This document shows, piece after piece, positions 35,991 through 49,252 of a DNA stretch of 64,000 bases. The notes under the pieces are model-generated. The model was not told the DNA's origin. It made no database searches and saw only the letters and a list, made by a program, of their open reading frames with translations. A program made the position numbers and the translations under genes. The number at the start of each line of letters is the position of its first letter. Position 1 is the first letter of the stretch. This DNA is from Homalodisca vitripennis (Eukaryota > Arthropoda > Insecta > Hemiptera > Cicadellidae): positions 99,985,001 to 100,049,000 of the forward strand of contig NC_060207.1 in NCBI RefSeq assembly GCF_021130785.1, written 5' to 3'.

Positions 35991-38900
35991 GACTATTTAG
36001 GAGTATATACGAGGCATAGATAAAACCCTGTGATGACTAAGAAATTTAATAAACGCGTATATACATTTTTAATGATCTTATCTGAGTGTTTATTTCAAGG
36101 TACAATACGAAATGAACGTGGAAAATTCTTAAGCTACAACCTAGACATTTTGCAGGACCTATGCCGATACGTGATTAACTTTTAAATCTAAAGATTTTGA
36201 AACTAGTCTTATTTTTAATATGCGCTATCACAAACATTTTTTAGATGTAAATCTTACTCTATCACTAATTTCCCTACGTTTTTATAGGTTGTAAAATTTA
36301 AATTTCAAGTAATTGTTCATGTAAGTTTTATGGGAAAAAGTTATAGTGAATAAGACAATAGTTAGTCGTAATAACGAAGTGGTTTTCTCTATCATAGTAC
36401 GAACAAGTTAGTAATCTGAACTTAATAGTCCGAACTAATCGGCTCTTATTAAAAAACACAAATTCTATTATATTATTGGCCAATCGTATTTTCCCTTTTG
36501 TGTATGAATTTCCCAACATTTTCCCGTGCACAAATAGTAACGTAAAATAACAAATTTCTTGAAATATTCACAAGTTCAGCAATTTTTTCCGGGTGTCATT
36601 TGGAGTGAATTAGAAATTTTACTTCGATTACCGTTATTTTAAATATGTATTGTTTATTTGGAAATTTCTTTGAATTATATAATTCCATTAGTTAATTTTA
36701 AAAAACATTAGTAGCCTTATAAGTACCCATAAAACAGGAATTTTGGTCACGCAACAGTAAAATAGAAGACTCGATCCTCAATCTCTGTTAATCTCTTCAA
36801 TTGATACTGATCTTAAAATAACAGAAGCATTAGAATAAATCTTGTGGTTAAAAAGGTGACTAGAAGTCTGTTATGCAGGCCGTTATTGTCTACTAATTTG
36901 TCTTTAATATTCCACTGCATAGGAAATATGTTAAGTTTCGAATTTACAAAATATTTACTAAACATATTTGTAACTTCAAATCCACCAATAATCATTTTTA
37001 CAAGAATTATAGTTGTGTAATGTATAATTGAATTTCTCTAATTTGCCGATTAACTAAGCTAGGAACAATAACATTTATAAAAAGAAATGTAAAAGCCTAC
37101 CAAAATATATAGTAAAAAACAACTATACTTATAATAAATTCGTTGTAGAAAATAATTAGGTTTTGGAGACGTAACTTACAAAACATTTACAAATCGTTCA
37201 ATAACAATTCAATCCATATACTACGTAACGTAATGTTACAGTTTACGAAGTTCAATTTTCATATCCAAAGTGAATAAATAACATTCAATTCAACAGAATA
37301 AATTCAATCAAACATTAATTTAAATTAAACATTAAATCATTATTTTCTACGGCCTTATTCAGCTAGTGATTTATATTTTTCTTAAGGAATATATTACGTT
37401 AAAAATTACTTATTCAGGACAAAGACATATTGCTATTATCATAAATGTTCGAATTACTTGAGAATACAATCAAGTGAAGTCCCCGATGCGAGCATAGGCT
37501 ATAATCACAGGGACCAGAGTAATTATCAGATGTAAACACAGCGAAATCGAGTCACGTAACAAGTTGGGTTGTTTTTAGGCTTCCGCTTACTTTGCTTCTC
37601 TGTATGTTCTAATTGTTTAATTAAATCACAAAGCTTTGAGTTGTCTAGGTACGTTCCATTTACAATAAAATGTAGTTATTTGCATAAAAACGGACAACTT
37701 TTAAGTTTAAATGTAGATGTTGTTTCAACCTCAAACGTGTCTGTTCTTTTTTTATAAGAGGCTAGTTTTAAGTATAAAGTTGTAAATTACTAGATATAAC
37801 AGTGAATACACAAAAAGATTTTATGTATGCAATGTGTTGATGGTCAGGTACTTATAAAGATTTACTAATGGGATAGATGTAAACTGACTAAGTGGCATTA
37901 AAAGTAGCTTTTTGTCCCATTGTTTAGAGTTTTCTAAAAAAAATCGATTAAACATTTAACGTAAGCGTACAAGTTTATGTATTTTTTACTATCTGTCGAA
38001 TTTTTGTTTTTACTAAAACTGTCGAATATTTTAATGATCATGGCTCCAAGCAAATCCAAACAAGAATTACACTAACAGATCTCGTAATAGACAACATATA
38101 AAAAGATTAGACATATCATGCAAACATAACAATTCAAGGAGAGAGATTATACTAATATACGTATCCTGAAAAAACTACCGCGATTTTACCTGGTTCGTAA
38201 GTGCTTGCATTGTCTATTCTAAAGAAATTAAACTACTACTCATGTAACTAACTGAATAAAAACAAAACCATTAATTGCACTCAATAAAAATACACTTCAC
38301 AGATCACACAACATTGTCAGTCTAATGTTTTATTGTCGAAGAATACAGGACGCAAATCAGTAGATTTTGTTTTTTGAATTTGTTAAAATTACAGACATGC
38401 AGTTAACAAACGAACTATTTTCATTTTAAAAGATTACTTAACCCAGTTTAAGAAGACGACCTTTCAAATATAAACTAAACTGCGCTTATTCCAGTAGATT
38501 TAATAAACAACGCGTTGTCAGCGTTTTATCATCGGCCAGGATATTGCCAAGAAGCCGAGGAGAAACAATTTGAACACCTCCTGTAACAATCTAGGTAGGT
38601 GAGTTTGTGTTGCTATTCTTTAGCCCTTTCACCACTAAAACCTGTTAATGTGAAATTAAACTACTTAAAACAACTTCCTGAATTTTCTGTTGAATTTACA
38701 CTTTTACTATTAAAATATTTTGTAACGGTTTGTAGGTTTGTGCCATACTTCTTTCCTTCACTAGCACTTTCAAATAATAAGGCTATATCAACCTATGCTT
38801 ACATTAGAATTGTTCTACTGACTCCTCGTGGACCGTTCCCATAGAAGAATAACCAAGTTTTTACCTTCATCTGATATGGTTATAATGAAATTGAGCCACT

Positions 38901-40039
38901 CTTGAACTTGCAAATTATATCAATATTGAAAAGTTCGATGGCCACCATTTTGTTTAGGATTAACCTTTGTAGTTCTAATTTGTAGCGTGATGTTGTACTA
39001 ATTAAGACGTTTAAAATGGTGGTGAAAACCTACTGATTGCATGTAAAAGTTCAATTTTATGCCCTATGTAACTGTACAAAGTTTTACGTTTCTACGTTTA
39101 AGAGTACAGAATATATTAGACCGTTTCAAGACTTTTCAGCTCCTATATATAAATGAAGCTACATTTCTATACATATATTTATGTATATTTACATATGTAT
39201 ACATACCATAAACTATATTTTGTATTCCTAATTTTTTATCGATAACAATGTTTAAAATAATTTCAGTCATCTTTTGCCCATGGATGGCATATTAAGTGAA
39301 ATTGAGCTCCTTGTTAAATGAATATAAGATAGAAGTATACTGGTGGAGCAATACGACAGCTAATCCATTACCGAAAGTTTTGTGCAATTAAAAATGACAA
39401 TTAATTATAGTATAAATTGATTTACTTTGATCATTACTTACATTTTTCTGAAGTAATGGATTCACGATATTTATTTTTTATTATTTATGGAAATGACATA
39501 TTAATAGTAACGGAAAATTAGAAACAACATTATCATTTGTTGATTACTCTTTTAGTTAAATTGTTTTAAATTTTAAACAGATATCTGCACAGTATACTTA
39601 TATACATATTCAGAAGCAGGATATAAATATTCCACATATATAATGAAAGTAAAAAGAGATAATAAGGAAACTCTCAACAGTTACCGTTTCCCACTTCAGA
39701 AAATATACTGTACAGTCAAGAGGCTTTTCTACCACCTAAGAGATGATAAACAGCCCAATAAGCTTTCTTAAATGAGAGGAAGATAGAGTTCATCTTACTT
39801 TATAAGCAACCTAAAATTGTAAGCAATCTTTCGAGAATTTTCTAAAGGTGGACAACGCAGTAGCTTAATATTTTTATTTACAAAACCGTTTAATAATTAA
39901 ATTTTTAAAACTACTTATAAATTACACTTATAATCAAAGGTGTGCCATAATTTCACCGTAAAGTAATCATACAGTCTTATGCAACAAATAAAAGAATTAT
40001 ATTATAAACGAGTATTATATTTTAATGAAACTGGGTATG
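35991..40039. other. AT-rich sequence, no gene seen
   Basis: A 22 bp imperfect inverted repeat built around CCACCATTTT lies at 38942-38963 and 39002-39023. A donor-like GTAGGTGAGT follows a GC-richer patch at 38510-38600 without a convincing frame. Confidence 0.4.
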
Positions 40040-40180
40040 GTTAGAATACGATACGTGATACCGTAGGTAATAGGATACACTAGGAGTAGGCTGTAGTAAC
40101 ATAACTGTGTTTGCAACATATACTCGTACATCTCACTTCTACACCGTATTTACATAACTTAATAAGATTTCCTGTAGACA
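40040..40180 (+). repeat. Dispersed repeat family G, partial copy 2
   Basis: Shares AATAGGATA, the GAGTAGG block, and the CACTTCT...GTATTTAC block with 40560-40710 and 42330-42420. Confidence 0.55.
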
Positions 40181-40559
40181 GGAGAGAAAGCAAGAAACAT
40201 TTCTATATTCATGAATGAACTTGTTGAGATTAGTGTTAGTGAAACGTTGAGAAATAGAGAATCTAAGTACTGAGTTTGAAGCGTGACGGAAGTGGGAAAT
40301 TATTGGTTAGTATAACCACTGCAGAAGCAATTACAATAATTACCATACAATGCACAACCGCAATTAACTAGTGCAATGATTTAATATAACTAATTAACCT
40401 CAAACGCAATCACACTCTATAATTAAAGCTTAAAATGCAGCTATGTCACTTGTGAAACCTTATCAAATAAAATCCAGAATTCCTGACACTAAAGAGACCC
40501 TAACTGTTATAATAAACAAACAAAGAGATCATATTTTAATGCAAATACGCAAGTCTACA

Positions 40560-40710
40560 GGACACAATGTGAATTAATAAATATATCACGTAATAGGATA
40601 TATCATGAGTAGGATGTTGTACATTTCCAAGTTTGCTCAATGCACTTCTTATTTCTAAATAGTATTTACATAATCTTCATGATAAATATTTAATTGTAAC
40701 CATATGTAAG
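40560..40710 (+). repeat. Dispersed repeat family G, partial copy 3
   Basis: Shares ATGAGTAG, ACATTTCC, TTTGCT, ATGCACTTCTTATTTC and AATAGTATTTAC in order with 42330-42420. Confidence 0.6.
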
Positions 40711-41190
40711 TATCACCATTCTTGCAATATCACTAGAGTGAGAGTTATCTCCTATTACTGTAGTGACGTGGTTGCTCAACAGATTATGAATGGCTAACAT
40801 CTTCTTTCAAACAACAATATTATTATTTATATTCGCTAAAATATGTATTGTACTACTTTTGTTTCTACTTGCTCACTACAGATTTCATTTTACGTTAACA
40901 TTTTTATTATAAAAATGATTAAATTGTTGTAATATAGAACTAATAGGTATATAAGGATTATGTACATATTTTTACTATAGAAGGGTAACCAAATAAAGTT
41001 GTCGCCCCAGATCTTATTACAGGCGACAATGTTTTTGATTATTTACGCTGTTGTAACCGAACGGTCATCGTTTGAACTAGTTAAAATGGTTTGCAATGTG
41101 TAGCAATGTATTACACCGTTTTGCAATCTATATTGTACATAATATGTCATATGTTTGATTTTCCACTTGCGTTGTTCGTTGTTATGGGCA

Positions 41191-41286
41191 TCCAATGTGT
41201 GACAAAATACTAGAATTCAACATATCAGAACTAAAATCTCCAATGTGTGACAAAATACTAGAATTCAACATATCAGAACTAAAATC
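41191..41286. repeat. Perfect 48 bp tandem duplication
   Basis: Two identical 48 bp units (41191-41238 and 41239-41286), each starting TCCAATGTGTGACAAAATAC. Identity is complete, so the duplication is very recent or an assembly artefact. Confidence 0.97.
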
Positions 41287-41387
41287 TGATGTCTTCTTCC
41301 ACGGAGCTGATTGAAGAAGCTCTGGTATATTATACTGGAAACCAACATATTTATTATCTATAACAGTTTTAAGATTATAGCATTAGA

Positions 41388-41947
41388 TTAAGGTGGTGCA
41401 ACTTATTTAGGATCTATACAAATATATTTTTATGTTAAATTCATAGAAAGCCCTTTAAGATAACCCCAATCAACATTCAACTAAATACAAAAAGTATAAA
41501 AGACTGTTTTACTCCCCGCATAAAATTACAGGCATTTAAAGTAAGCTATTTATGCCATGTTCTAAACAGGCCAAAATAAAAACTGCTGATGAAAAAATAT
41601 TAAATTTTTACAGCATATACATAGCTTTCAAAATGATTATGTGCTTTATTCACTTATGGCTTAAGCAAATAATATTCTTTTTACTAAATATAATAATATA
41701 AGAAATTAAACTTTAAAAAATATTGTTTAACTAAATAACCTTTTCGTGAACCATTCATATTTCATTCAAATTAACGAGATCAAAATGTGTTGCATATATT
41801 GTTATGTTGAATTTATTGATAGCCCTTTAAGATAACTCCAATAACATATCTGAACTATGTTGCCTTCAGGGAATGTTTCTCAAAGAGCTATGTATGAACT
41901 TTACATAAATAATATTCTCTAGCCCAAAATCGACTGCACCATCTTAA
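41388..41947. mobile_element. Possible TIR element (~560 bp) with internal direct repeat
   Basis: TTAAGGTGGTGCA at 41388-41400 is the reverse complement, with one mismatch, of TGCACCATCTTAA at 41935-41947, and weaker pairing continues inward. Inside, a ~45 bp direct repeat containing AGCCCTTTAAGATAAC occurs at about 41430-41476 and 41800-41848. No coding capacity. No clear target-site duplication was found. Confidence 0.4.
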
Positions 41948-41964
41948 AGACAACATTGAGGTTT

Positions 41965-42690
41965 TTATAATAGTTATATTCCGTAGTACATTCGCAGAGT
42001 GGTAAACCTAAAAAATATAATTGAATCGCTTGACAGTTAATAATATATATCATCATCTTAATAAGTTTTCTATAATTAACGTAAAACAAAGCTTAATAAC
42101 ATTAAATGATTTTGATGATTGGTGAGAGAATTCAACATAATTAATAATTATTCCCCTCCAGGGAGATGCATGTTGTCCAATTGCCTTTATTAGCTTCGAT
42201 GTTCAAACTAATATTTCAGACAGATGTGTATACATCTGTATTATGTATATAATATATACGATTCTCTTGTACATGTATTGCATTAACTTAATTATAATAC
42301 ATTTGTATATTGTTTACAAAAAAAATTATATATGAGTAGTCTGTGGTAACATTTCCGACTTTGCTACATGCACTTCTTATTTCCCAATAGTATTTACTTT
42401 TAAGTTTAATAACTTGCTAATTGTAACTTACTGAAATTGATCCCAACACTTATAAAGCTAATGAATTGAATTTGTTATGAGATACGAGAATTGAATCCAG
42501 GTAATGCAGTTCCAAATAAAACAGTTATTGCTCAGCTATGTACATCAAGTACCTGAATTAACCACTGGTATAAATTCCCAAATATTTAATTGTACACCAG
42601 CTAATAAAAGGGAAATTATGCTATAAATTTAGTTGGCATTCATACATGCTGTATATAGTAATAGTAGTATAGTAATATGTACATATTGCC
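41965..42690 (+). repeat. Dispersed repeat family G, copy 4 (~700 bp)
   Basis: Colinear partner of 33920-34675; see that entry for landmarks. It directly follows the possible TIR element at 41388-41947. Confidence 0.7.
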
Positions 42691-43374
42691 CGGGGTATAC
42701 TTCAAACGCGAGTCATAAACATTTGTTTGAAAATGCCATAGTGTACGGACAAAATTTTTAAAAGCAGAATAACAAGATAAAAAACGAATTACCGGTTTCG
42801 AACGGGTTCCAAATCATTTAGGATGTAACTATATCATTTAATAAAATCTCCAAAGGACTTTACGAGTGGTTCTTTATGATATTCTAGAATATTTTAGGAA
42901 CAAAACTGTAGCATACAAATGCAAATCATTTTCTGTTACATGTTAAAACTTTATATTAATTGGATATTTTAATAAACAATTTCTTCCCCTCACCGTTTTT
43001 GCTTCCTCACTCTCCATACAATTCAAAGATTGCATTAATTTAGTGTACAGAATCTCATTCATGAGAATGTACAATTGGAATGAGCACTTATGAATGGAGC
43101 TTCCCTTACGATTAGGTGTCAGTGAAATCTACGTAATGAGTTCAAACATCGGAAATATAAAAGCACCGAGAAAAGTTTTCGACTTGTCTTCCTTAAATCT
43201 ACTCAATGGTCAATGGTTAAATACAAGTCATTTACATGTCAATCATGAACATTATAAGTTGTAACAGCTTAATAGAGCGTATATTTAAAACAAAATACAT
43301 GTAGATGTTCATTAACGTGGTTATAGTTAACCAAACAAAAAATCTCTCTGTAATAACAGATTATGAACTGTCGA

Positions 43375-43450
43375 CGGGAGGGTATACACTAACTGGAATA
43401 TTATATGTAAACTCATGAATGAATTATGTTTACCATTACCTACGAGTGAA
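43375..43450 (+). repeat. Dispersed repeat family D, copy 3
   Basis: Contains TATACACTA, AACTGGAATATTATATGTAA and ACTCATGAAT, shared with copies at 27.5, 35.95 and 60.2 kb. Confidence 0.5.
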
Positions 43451-43783
43451 GTACTTCTGAACACGACAACGTAATTACAGAATGTTTATGAATAATATTT
43501 TGGGAATTTGTTCTTTGTATCAAGGTACAAAATTTATATAAACATAGATTCGGAAATGCTTAGTTTAACGTCTGTCTGTCCGTACGTTTTATTTTTTATT
43601 TAAAAAAAACCACAGTAAATATAAAAATAACTCAAATATGCCAAATTATTGTTTTACAGTTTCCTGCAAAATAACAATTATACTATCATATCACGTTTCA
43701 AGATCAGTTGAACTTACTGAAGATTAATACTGTAAAACTTAAAAAGATATTAAGTCTGTAATGATTAATACAAATATCAAAAT

Positions 43784-43800
43784 TAAAAAAAAAAAAAAAA
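43784..43800. repeat. Poly-A run
   Basis: About 17 consecutive A residues. No retroelement sequence was recognised upstream. Confidence 0.9.
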
Positions 43801-44156
43801 CATTTTTCCATGTAAACTATAAAAATCTTGTACAATGTTGTAAAATTGTTGTAAAACGTGGAAGGTTAGTTATACCTCAAAGCTTCATTTTATTATTTCT
43901 TGGTCTTGTTTTATGATTTAGGTGTCAGATCTTCCCATATTTTCATACTCCTATTAGTGTTTATGTTATTACTTAAACTTTAAAACCGATTGCTTTTTAT
44001 AAGGTGATATGATGATATATATGATAATAGTAATTTTTTATAAATCTAAATAAACAGACAAACCGTAAACTAAACACTTCTGACTCGTGTTTATATAACA
44101 TATTTTGTTTTTATCCGACGACACATCCATAAATATTACCAGAGAATTCTTAAAAC

Positions 44157-44158
<2 letters not shown>

Positions 44159-44192
<34 letters not shown>
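44159..44192. repeat. (TA)n microsatellite
   Basis: About 34 bp of TA dinucleotides. Confidence 0.97.
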
Positions 44193-44198
<6 letters not shown>

Positions 44199-46689
44199 TA
44201 TACACTACATTGGGTCCTACCAATAAAATTTAACGCTTGCAAATTAAACATTTCCTTACATTAGTGCACTACTAAAAGGTTATATAAAGGTTCATGCTCT
44301 TAAGGTATGAGTATCTATTTAACTTTTCATAAGGAATTTCAAAATTTGTTCCAATTTAAATCTATAAAATTTTAAGTACATATGCTTTAGATATATGTGG
44401 TATTTCAAAATGTACCTTATCGTGTGCCCTTATCTATCAACGATTTGAAATAGATTCATTTTGATTTTTCCGACTATTCAGTGCAAAAAACTAATTATTT
44501 TGTTATTAAAATTTTCCTCTTCTATCGATAATTAACAATTTTTGAAAATTTTAAAGTAACATATGCTATATTGTGACATATAACGTACAAAACTAAAACA
44601 TTAGGCTGCGGCATAGCGTCGGGTCGCTCGGTTGTTCCATCGTTTCTACATGTTAGAAACTGTATTGAGTTCCATCTCTACTAATGTTTATACACAAATA
44701 AGATATGTTGGTATAATATTAATATATTAATAATATAATAATATTAATAAAGGTTAAGCAGTTTCAGAGATAGAAGCCATTGCATCTCTCAAAAGTCCTA
44801 CGTTAATATTTGAACAGAGCATCATTTTCGCTCCGTTTATAATAATTCCTGTTTAAATCCTTTATATTTGTTTATATCGCCTATACATTGTTCTTCAGGA
44901 TTTCCCTTATGTTCACTAGCAATCTTAATTTTAAAAACTCACACTCCTCAAGATCGAAATTATACAAGGTGACAGTTTTATGTACATTAACCAGTGACCA
45001 AGGTGGATGTACAGGGTAGGGAAAATATAGGAACTTGATTATAACTTTCATGTAGGTAGGTTTAGAAAAGTTAAACTTTGTATATTAACGTAGGTCCTAA
45101 GAACGTACTTTTTGAGGCAATTTGAGGGGACATTTAAATCTTTCTAGAGGCTCGTTAGTATTCGATAGAAAATTTGCAATGTAAGCATAAGTCAAGTTTC
45201 AAATTAAATAAAAAGGTTTATTTAAGAGTAAGTTTAAGGCAAGCACAAATAATATGTAAAAAAAACGGATTGTGAAATTATGTGCTGTGCAAAAACGTAA
45301 ATTGAATTATTTATCAAAACAGGCGCAAGTACAATAAAATTATGAATAGTAAATAAACTTATGAGATTCAAAAGCGCAAATGGTCTATTTTTAGTTTTAC
45401 GACGCAACGCTTTACTAAATTTTACGAAGAAAAGTTTTTAGGGGGTACCAGTATGAAAAGTGATACAAATATCGTCATTAATAACATTAATTTATTGATC
45501 CCTTAGAGATCGTCCTGTAATATGTACCCACAGGGTCAGTAAATTTAATTATCAGTCTATATAATTAGTTCATGAATACGATATTACAGCAAGGGTATCA
45601 TAATTAAGTAGGAATAAAATTTTTACTAAATTTACCTAGACTTTTTACCTGTTATTAAATTTACGTCTTCAAAATACTTGTATGCTATATTTCTGACATG
45701 TAAAGTAAGGCTAAATAGACAATTGCTAATTATAATAAATAAGTAGTTCCTACCGTAATACTACCAAGAAGTTTCTTCATGCAATTTAAATACTCATTTT
45801 CGATCAAATCCATAAAACAAATTATTTAATACCGATTCTCTCAAATATTTTCACTTTTTAAATGGTTTTCCTAATTTTAAATTTGTAAATAGGACGAAAA
45901 TTCAATTAAATGATGCTTGCAAATAATATAATTTACGAAACACGTTCCTTTACAATTATTTTCAAACGGGAAGTTTTGAACTTAGTAATTCGCGAATATC
46001 TTATCTTGACAATTATTTTAAATTTATTGTTTATTAAAATAATAATACAATATTCTCCTTCGGACCATTATGCCATGATCTTTCTAAAATTATCTCATCA
46101 TGAATTTTTGAAGTCATAACATTTATCCAATTTGAACAGGGCTTTCATCAGTTGGAAAAGTAAATGAGTAGGGGAAAACAATAAAGTTAACAAAGGAACT
46201 GTGATTAACCCGTCAAAGTATGTAAAACAAAACGGCTGTATCTGACATTGCAACAACCAAATTGTTAGAGAAGGATAATGAGATTTCGTGTACAAAGTGT
46301 TGACAAAACATCAAATACAAATTCCAATAACAATACAATTAGTTGATAATAGCAATTGATATGGCTTCCTACGATCAATTGTCAACATGTTGAATTGCAG
46401 AGTCGTGCTATTTTCAAACGTGTACTCAATTTGAACAAAACATATGTGATTTGTGATTTACTCTAAATATTTTCATGCAAATATACAATATAACCCTATT
46501 TTATTATAATCTTAATTATTTAAATTTAGTTTTTAAAATTAACCAGATATATTTGGGTATTTCTAGTTAAATAAGTACTTGTTTCACATAACTGTCGGAA
46601 AATATATGAAAGACCAGCCTTCTCAAGTTACAAAGTAATATTTCTGTAATTATTTGGAAAGAAGGTTCAACTATTCTATTAATGTGAAT

Positions 46690-46856
46690 TTTGGTTTTAG
46701 GTTCAGCTTACCTTCTTCTTAGCGCAGCGTCCGAAATCTGATGATGCTTCAGCTTCACTCTTGTAATCTGGAGTCCTTTCAGTCGCTGCACTAAACGGAA
46801 GGTGTAACTGTAGCTAACTAAACCCATGATTCACATTGAATCAACCTCTAATATTA
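46690..46856. mobile_element. TIR element (MITE-like), family A copy 2, shortest
   Basis: The left arm at 46690-46740 (GTTCAGCTTACCTTC, then GCGCAGCGTCCGAAATCTG) is the inverse of the right arm at 46771-46826 (TCGCTGCACTAAACGGAAGG, then TAGCTAACTAAAC). The arms are almost adjacent, so the interior found in copies 1 and 3 has been lost. GATTCACATTGAATCAA after the right arm is shared with copy 1. The 387 bp TIR element lies directly to the right. Confidence 0.75.
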
Positions 46857-46877
46857 ATATTGCAGATAGTAGAGATA

Positions 46878-47280
46878 GATAAAGTGGGTCTTTTTCGTTT
46901 AAGGGCCAGCACCTTACAAACATACTATACTTGACTGACAGTGCATTTAATCGTTTTTTTTTGTTTTTTTTTTTTTTTGGTGTTATTAGTTCGTAGGGCA
47001 GTAGTCCAGGTACTACTTCTAGTATAAACTCGTCTTATCTTATCAGTGATAAACGCGCGCCTCTTATCTTTTGCCTGTGAGTTATACTTAGTTTTTCTTG
47101 TTCAATAAAGCGTGGTGAGTTGATATGGGCTTGGACTTTGCAAGCTCGAGTTAATTTTTTTCTAAAAGAGCAAGCAGCGCAAAGCGCTGCGCAGCGGGCA
47201 AGCATCGCATGATCTGAGTTTTGAATAGGCAAGCTAGGGTCTTTTGTGCTGGCTCTTAAACGAAAAAGACCCGATAAAGC
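46878..47280. mobile_element. Non-autonomous DNA transposon, 27 bp TIRs and 8 bp target-site duplication
   Basis: The element is 46886-47272 (387 bp). The left TIR starts GGGTCTTTTTCGTTTAAG; the right end is its reverse complement, with one difference in 27 bp. The flanks are GATAAAGT (46878-46885) and GATAAAGC (47273-47280), an 8 bp duplication with one mismatch. Eight-base duplications are made by hAT, P and Merlin-type transposases. The GGG terminus is unlike the usual CAG of hAT, so the superfamily is open. The interior has T-runs (46954-46978) and a GC-rich patch near 47170-47215. The 65-codon minus-strand frame inside is incidental. The intact ends imply recent activity. Confidence 0.88.
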
Positions 47281-49252
47281 ACTATTTAAAACACAATATT
47301 AAATGTTTGAAAGGTGTTTGACATACCTTATTAGGCGTTTGAAGAATCAGAACCGGAAAATCTTAATTAAAAATAATTCATGTCTGCCTCGGATAGGGGT
47401 GAAAACCTAGCTGGTAATTAGGTTAGATTAGTTTTTTGTTCTTACACAATGATAGATGTAAAATAAACTCACACAGTTCCTCACCAGCACATAGCGTACG
47501 ACCTCATTACGCACTACTACTAAACTGACTCCACGAACAAGTCGGAGGTGGCCGCCTTATCGCGTTATCTCAATCCTTATCTCATACGTCCAGCTAGAGC
47601 CAATTCATTGGCATTTGCGACATTTTATTTCTTTTCCTCTATTATCGTTTTACTACACAAAATTGTACTCGGCAATATTATAAATAATACAATTGGAACA
47701 CCTCATCCATATATGCACCAAATTGTATCATACATTACTGAAAACCATACATGATTCTTTTATTTAAAAAAACATATGAGTACGCGATACCATATTTCAT
47801 GTAACAGGGGCCTCGTTGAGGTTGCACGAAAACTTTCTAATCTAAGGTTCATTTAATTCTCAGATAGACAGACAGGTAATCATAAAGAACTTTATACATC
47901 CGCTTCTGGAGAAAACAGAGAAACTGTGTAAGCCTGAAGAGTCATAGTCTTCAATTAATCTAAGCCTAATTCCATGGTTGGACATGCACCATCATATGAA
48001 ACGTTCTCATGTATGTAAAAATAACTTTTCACGCAAAATTTAAAGTTAACAGAAGAAATCTTTTTTGAGATTTCTTGACACATAATGCATTCCCATTTTT
48101 TCATTCAATTAAGTTTCCTAGCAGTGCTAAAATAATAAAAATTCCGATGAGCTGAGAACGGTATTACATAAACAAAAGTGCGCTGAAATCAAATCTTATC
48201 ATCGAGTTTTAACTTTGAATTCAACTCTTTTTCTTTTCACTCTGTGAATAAAGTCACATGTTAAAATCGCAAATGATCGGATTCAGTTTTCCTTTTATAA
48301 ATGTATCTATTCTGCTTTTTCACGTTGGCTTTTATCGTTTTATTGGTCTTATAGATAGTTATTCTCAAGACCAATGCAATATTCTGTCATAAATATCCAT
48401 ATCCTGACAACGTTATATTCAATATACATAAAACTGTCAGGATATAACAGTTATTAATCGTACTGATATTAATCGTGTACCAACTTCGCCACCCTTTCTT
48501 CATCTTTCAGAGGGTTACATCTTTTTACTGCAACTTCAATATAAATAGTAATTGCAAGAATGTGAGAAAACGCATCCAAACACTTTGGATCTGAAATATA
48601 TTATTCGCGCTTCTCCTGCTATTTCTTTTCTTTGACTAAGTAACTTAATCATTGATACATACATTACAATGTGACATTACAAGCTATGTATGTATATTCA
48701 AGGTATTTATTTCATATCAAGCTTGAAACCAAACCACACGAATTAAACTGTTAACCGGTTCACAGTACTTTGAATAAATATGATGTTAAATGTTTTATAT
48801 TAATACACTTTCAACTGAAGAAGGTAAAATACAATAATTTAGAGCATTTTAGAGATTCTTCAACTCAAAGGCACAACACAGCTGTATATAAAAACAGCTG
48901 TATGCTTAAAGAATGGTTTTCTAGCTATTATCTTCGCTTATTTCCTTTTTAGTTACATGTATATTCCAGATTTAGTATTTGAATTCATATAATATATCGG
49001 GCTTGATTCTACTTCAATGGGTCTGTTTAAACTTGAGAATGGTTTTTAGACAATTTTCAACAGGAGATTTAACTTACGAGAAATGCGTCAGTTACTGTTT
49101 TGATACATTTTGATTTACGGGCGTTTCGAAACATAATTAGTTAAATAATTTATACAAATAGTTTATTTAAATGTATAAAATCACATATTTGTGGTATTAA
49201 AACAAGACATTAACACAAGTATGTATCTTTTTTGTAATAACATGTTTAATAT
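47281..49252. other. AT-rich sequence, no gene supported
   Basis: A 68-codon plus-strand frame (47548-47754) starts in a GC-richer patch but continues into hydrophobic AT-rich sequence. I recognise no domain. Confidence 0.4.

Larger units (their letters stand above)
42691..46689. other. AT-rich sequence, no gene seen
   Basis: Contains small simple repeats, a family D copy, and a possible CAGGG-type TIR terminus at 45018 (TACAGGGTAGGG). A GC-richer tract of a few dozen bp lies at 44605-44645. Confidence 0.4.

Noticed and set aside
42785..42825. tRNA-like T-loop (GGTTTCGAACGGG)
   Set aside because: No matching acceptor, D or anticodon stems around it.
47035..47232. 65-codon minus-strand frame with cysteines and alanines
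   Set aside because: Lies entirely within the 387 bp non-autonomous transposon, which is far too small to encode a transposase.
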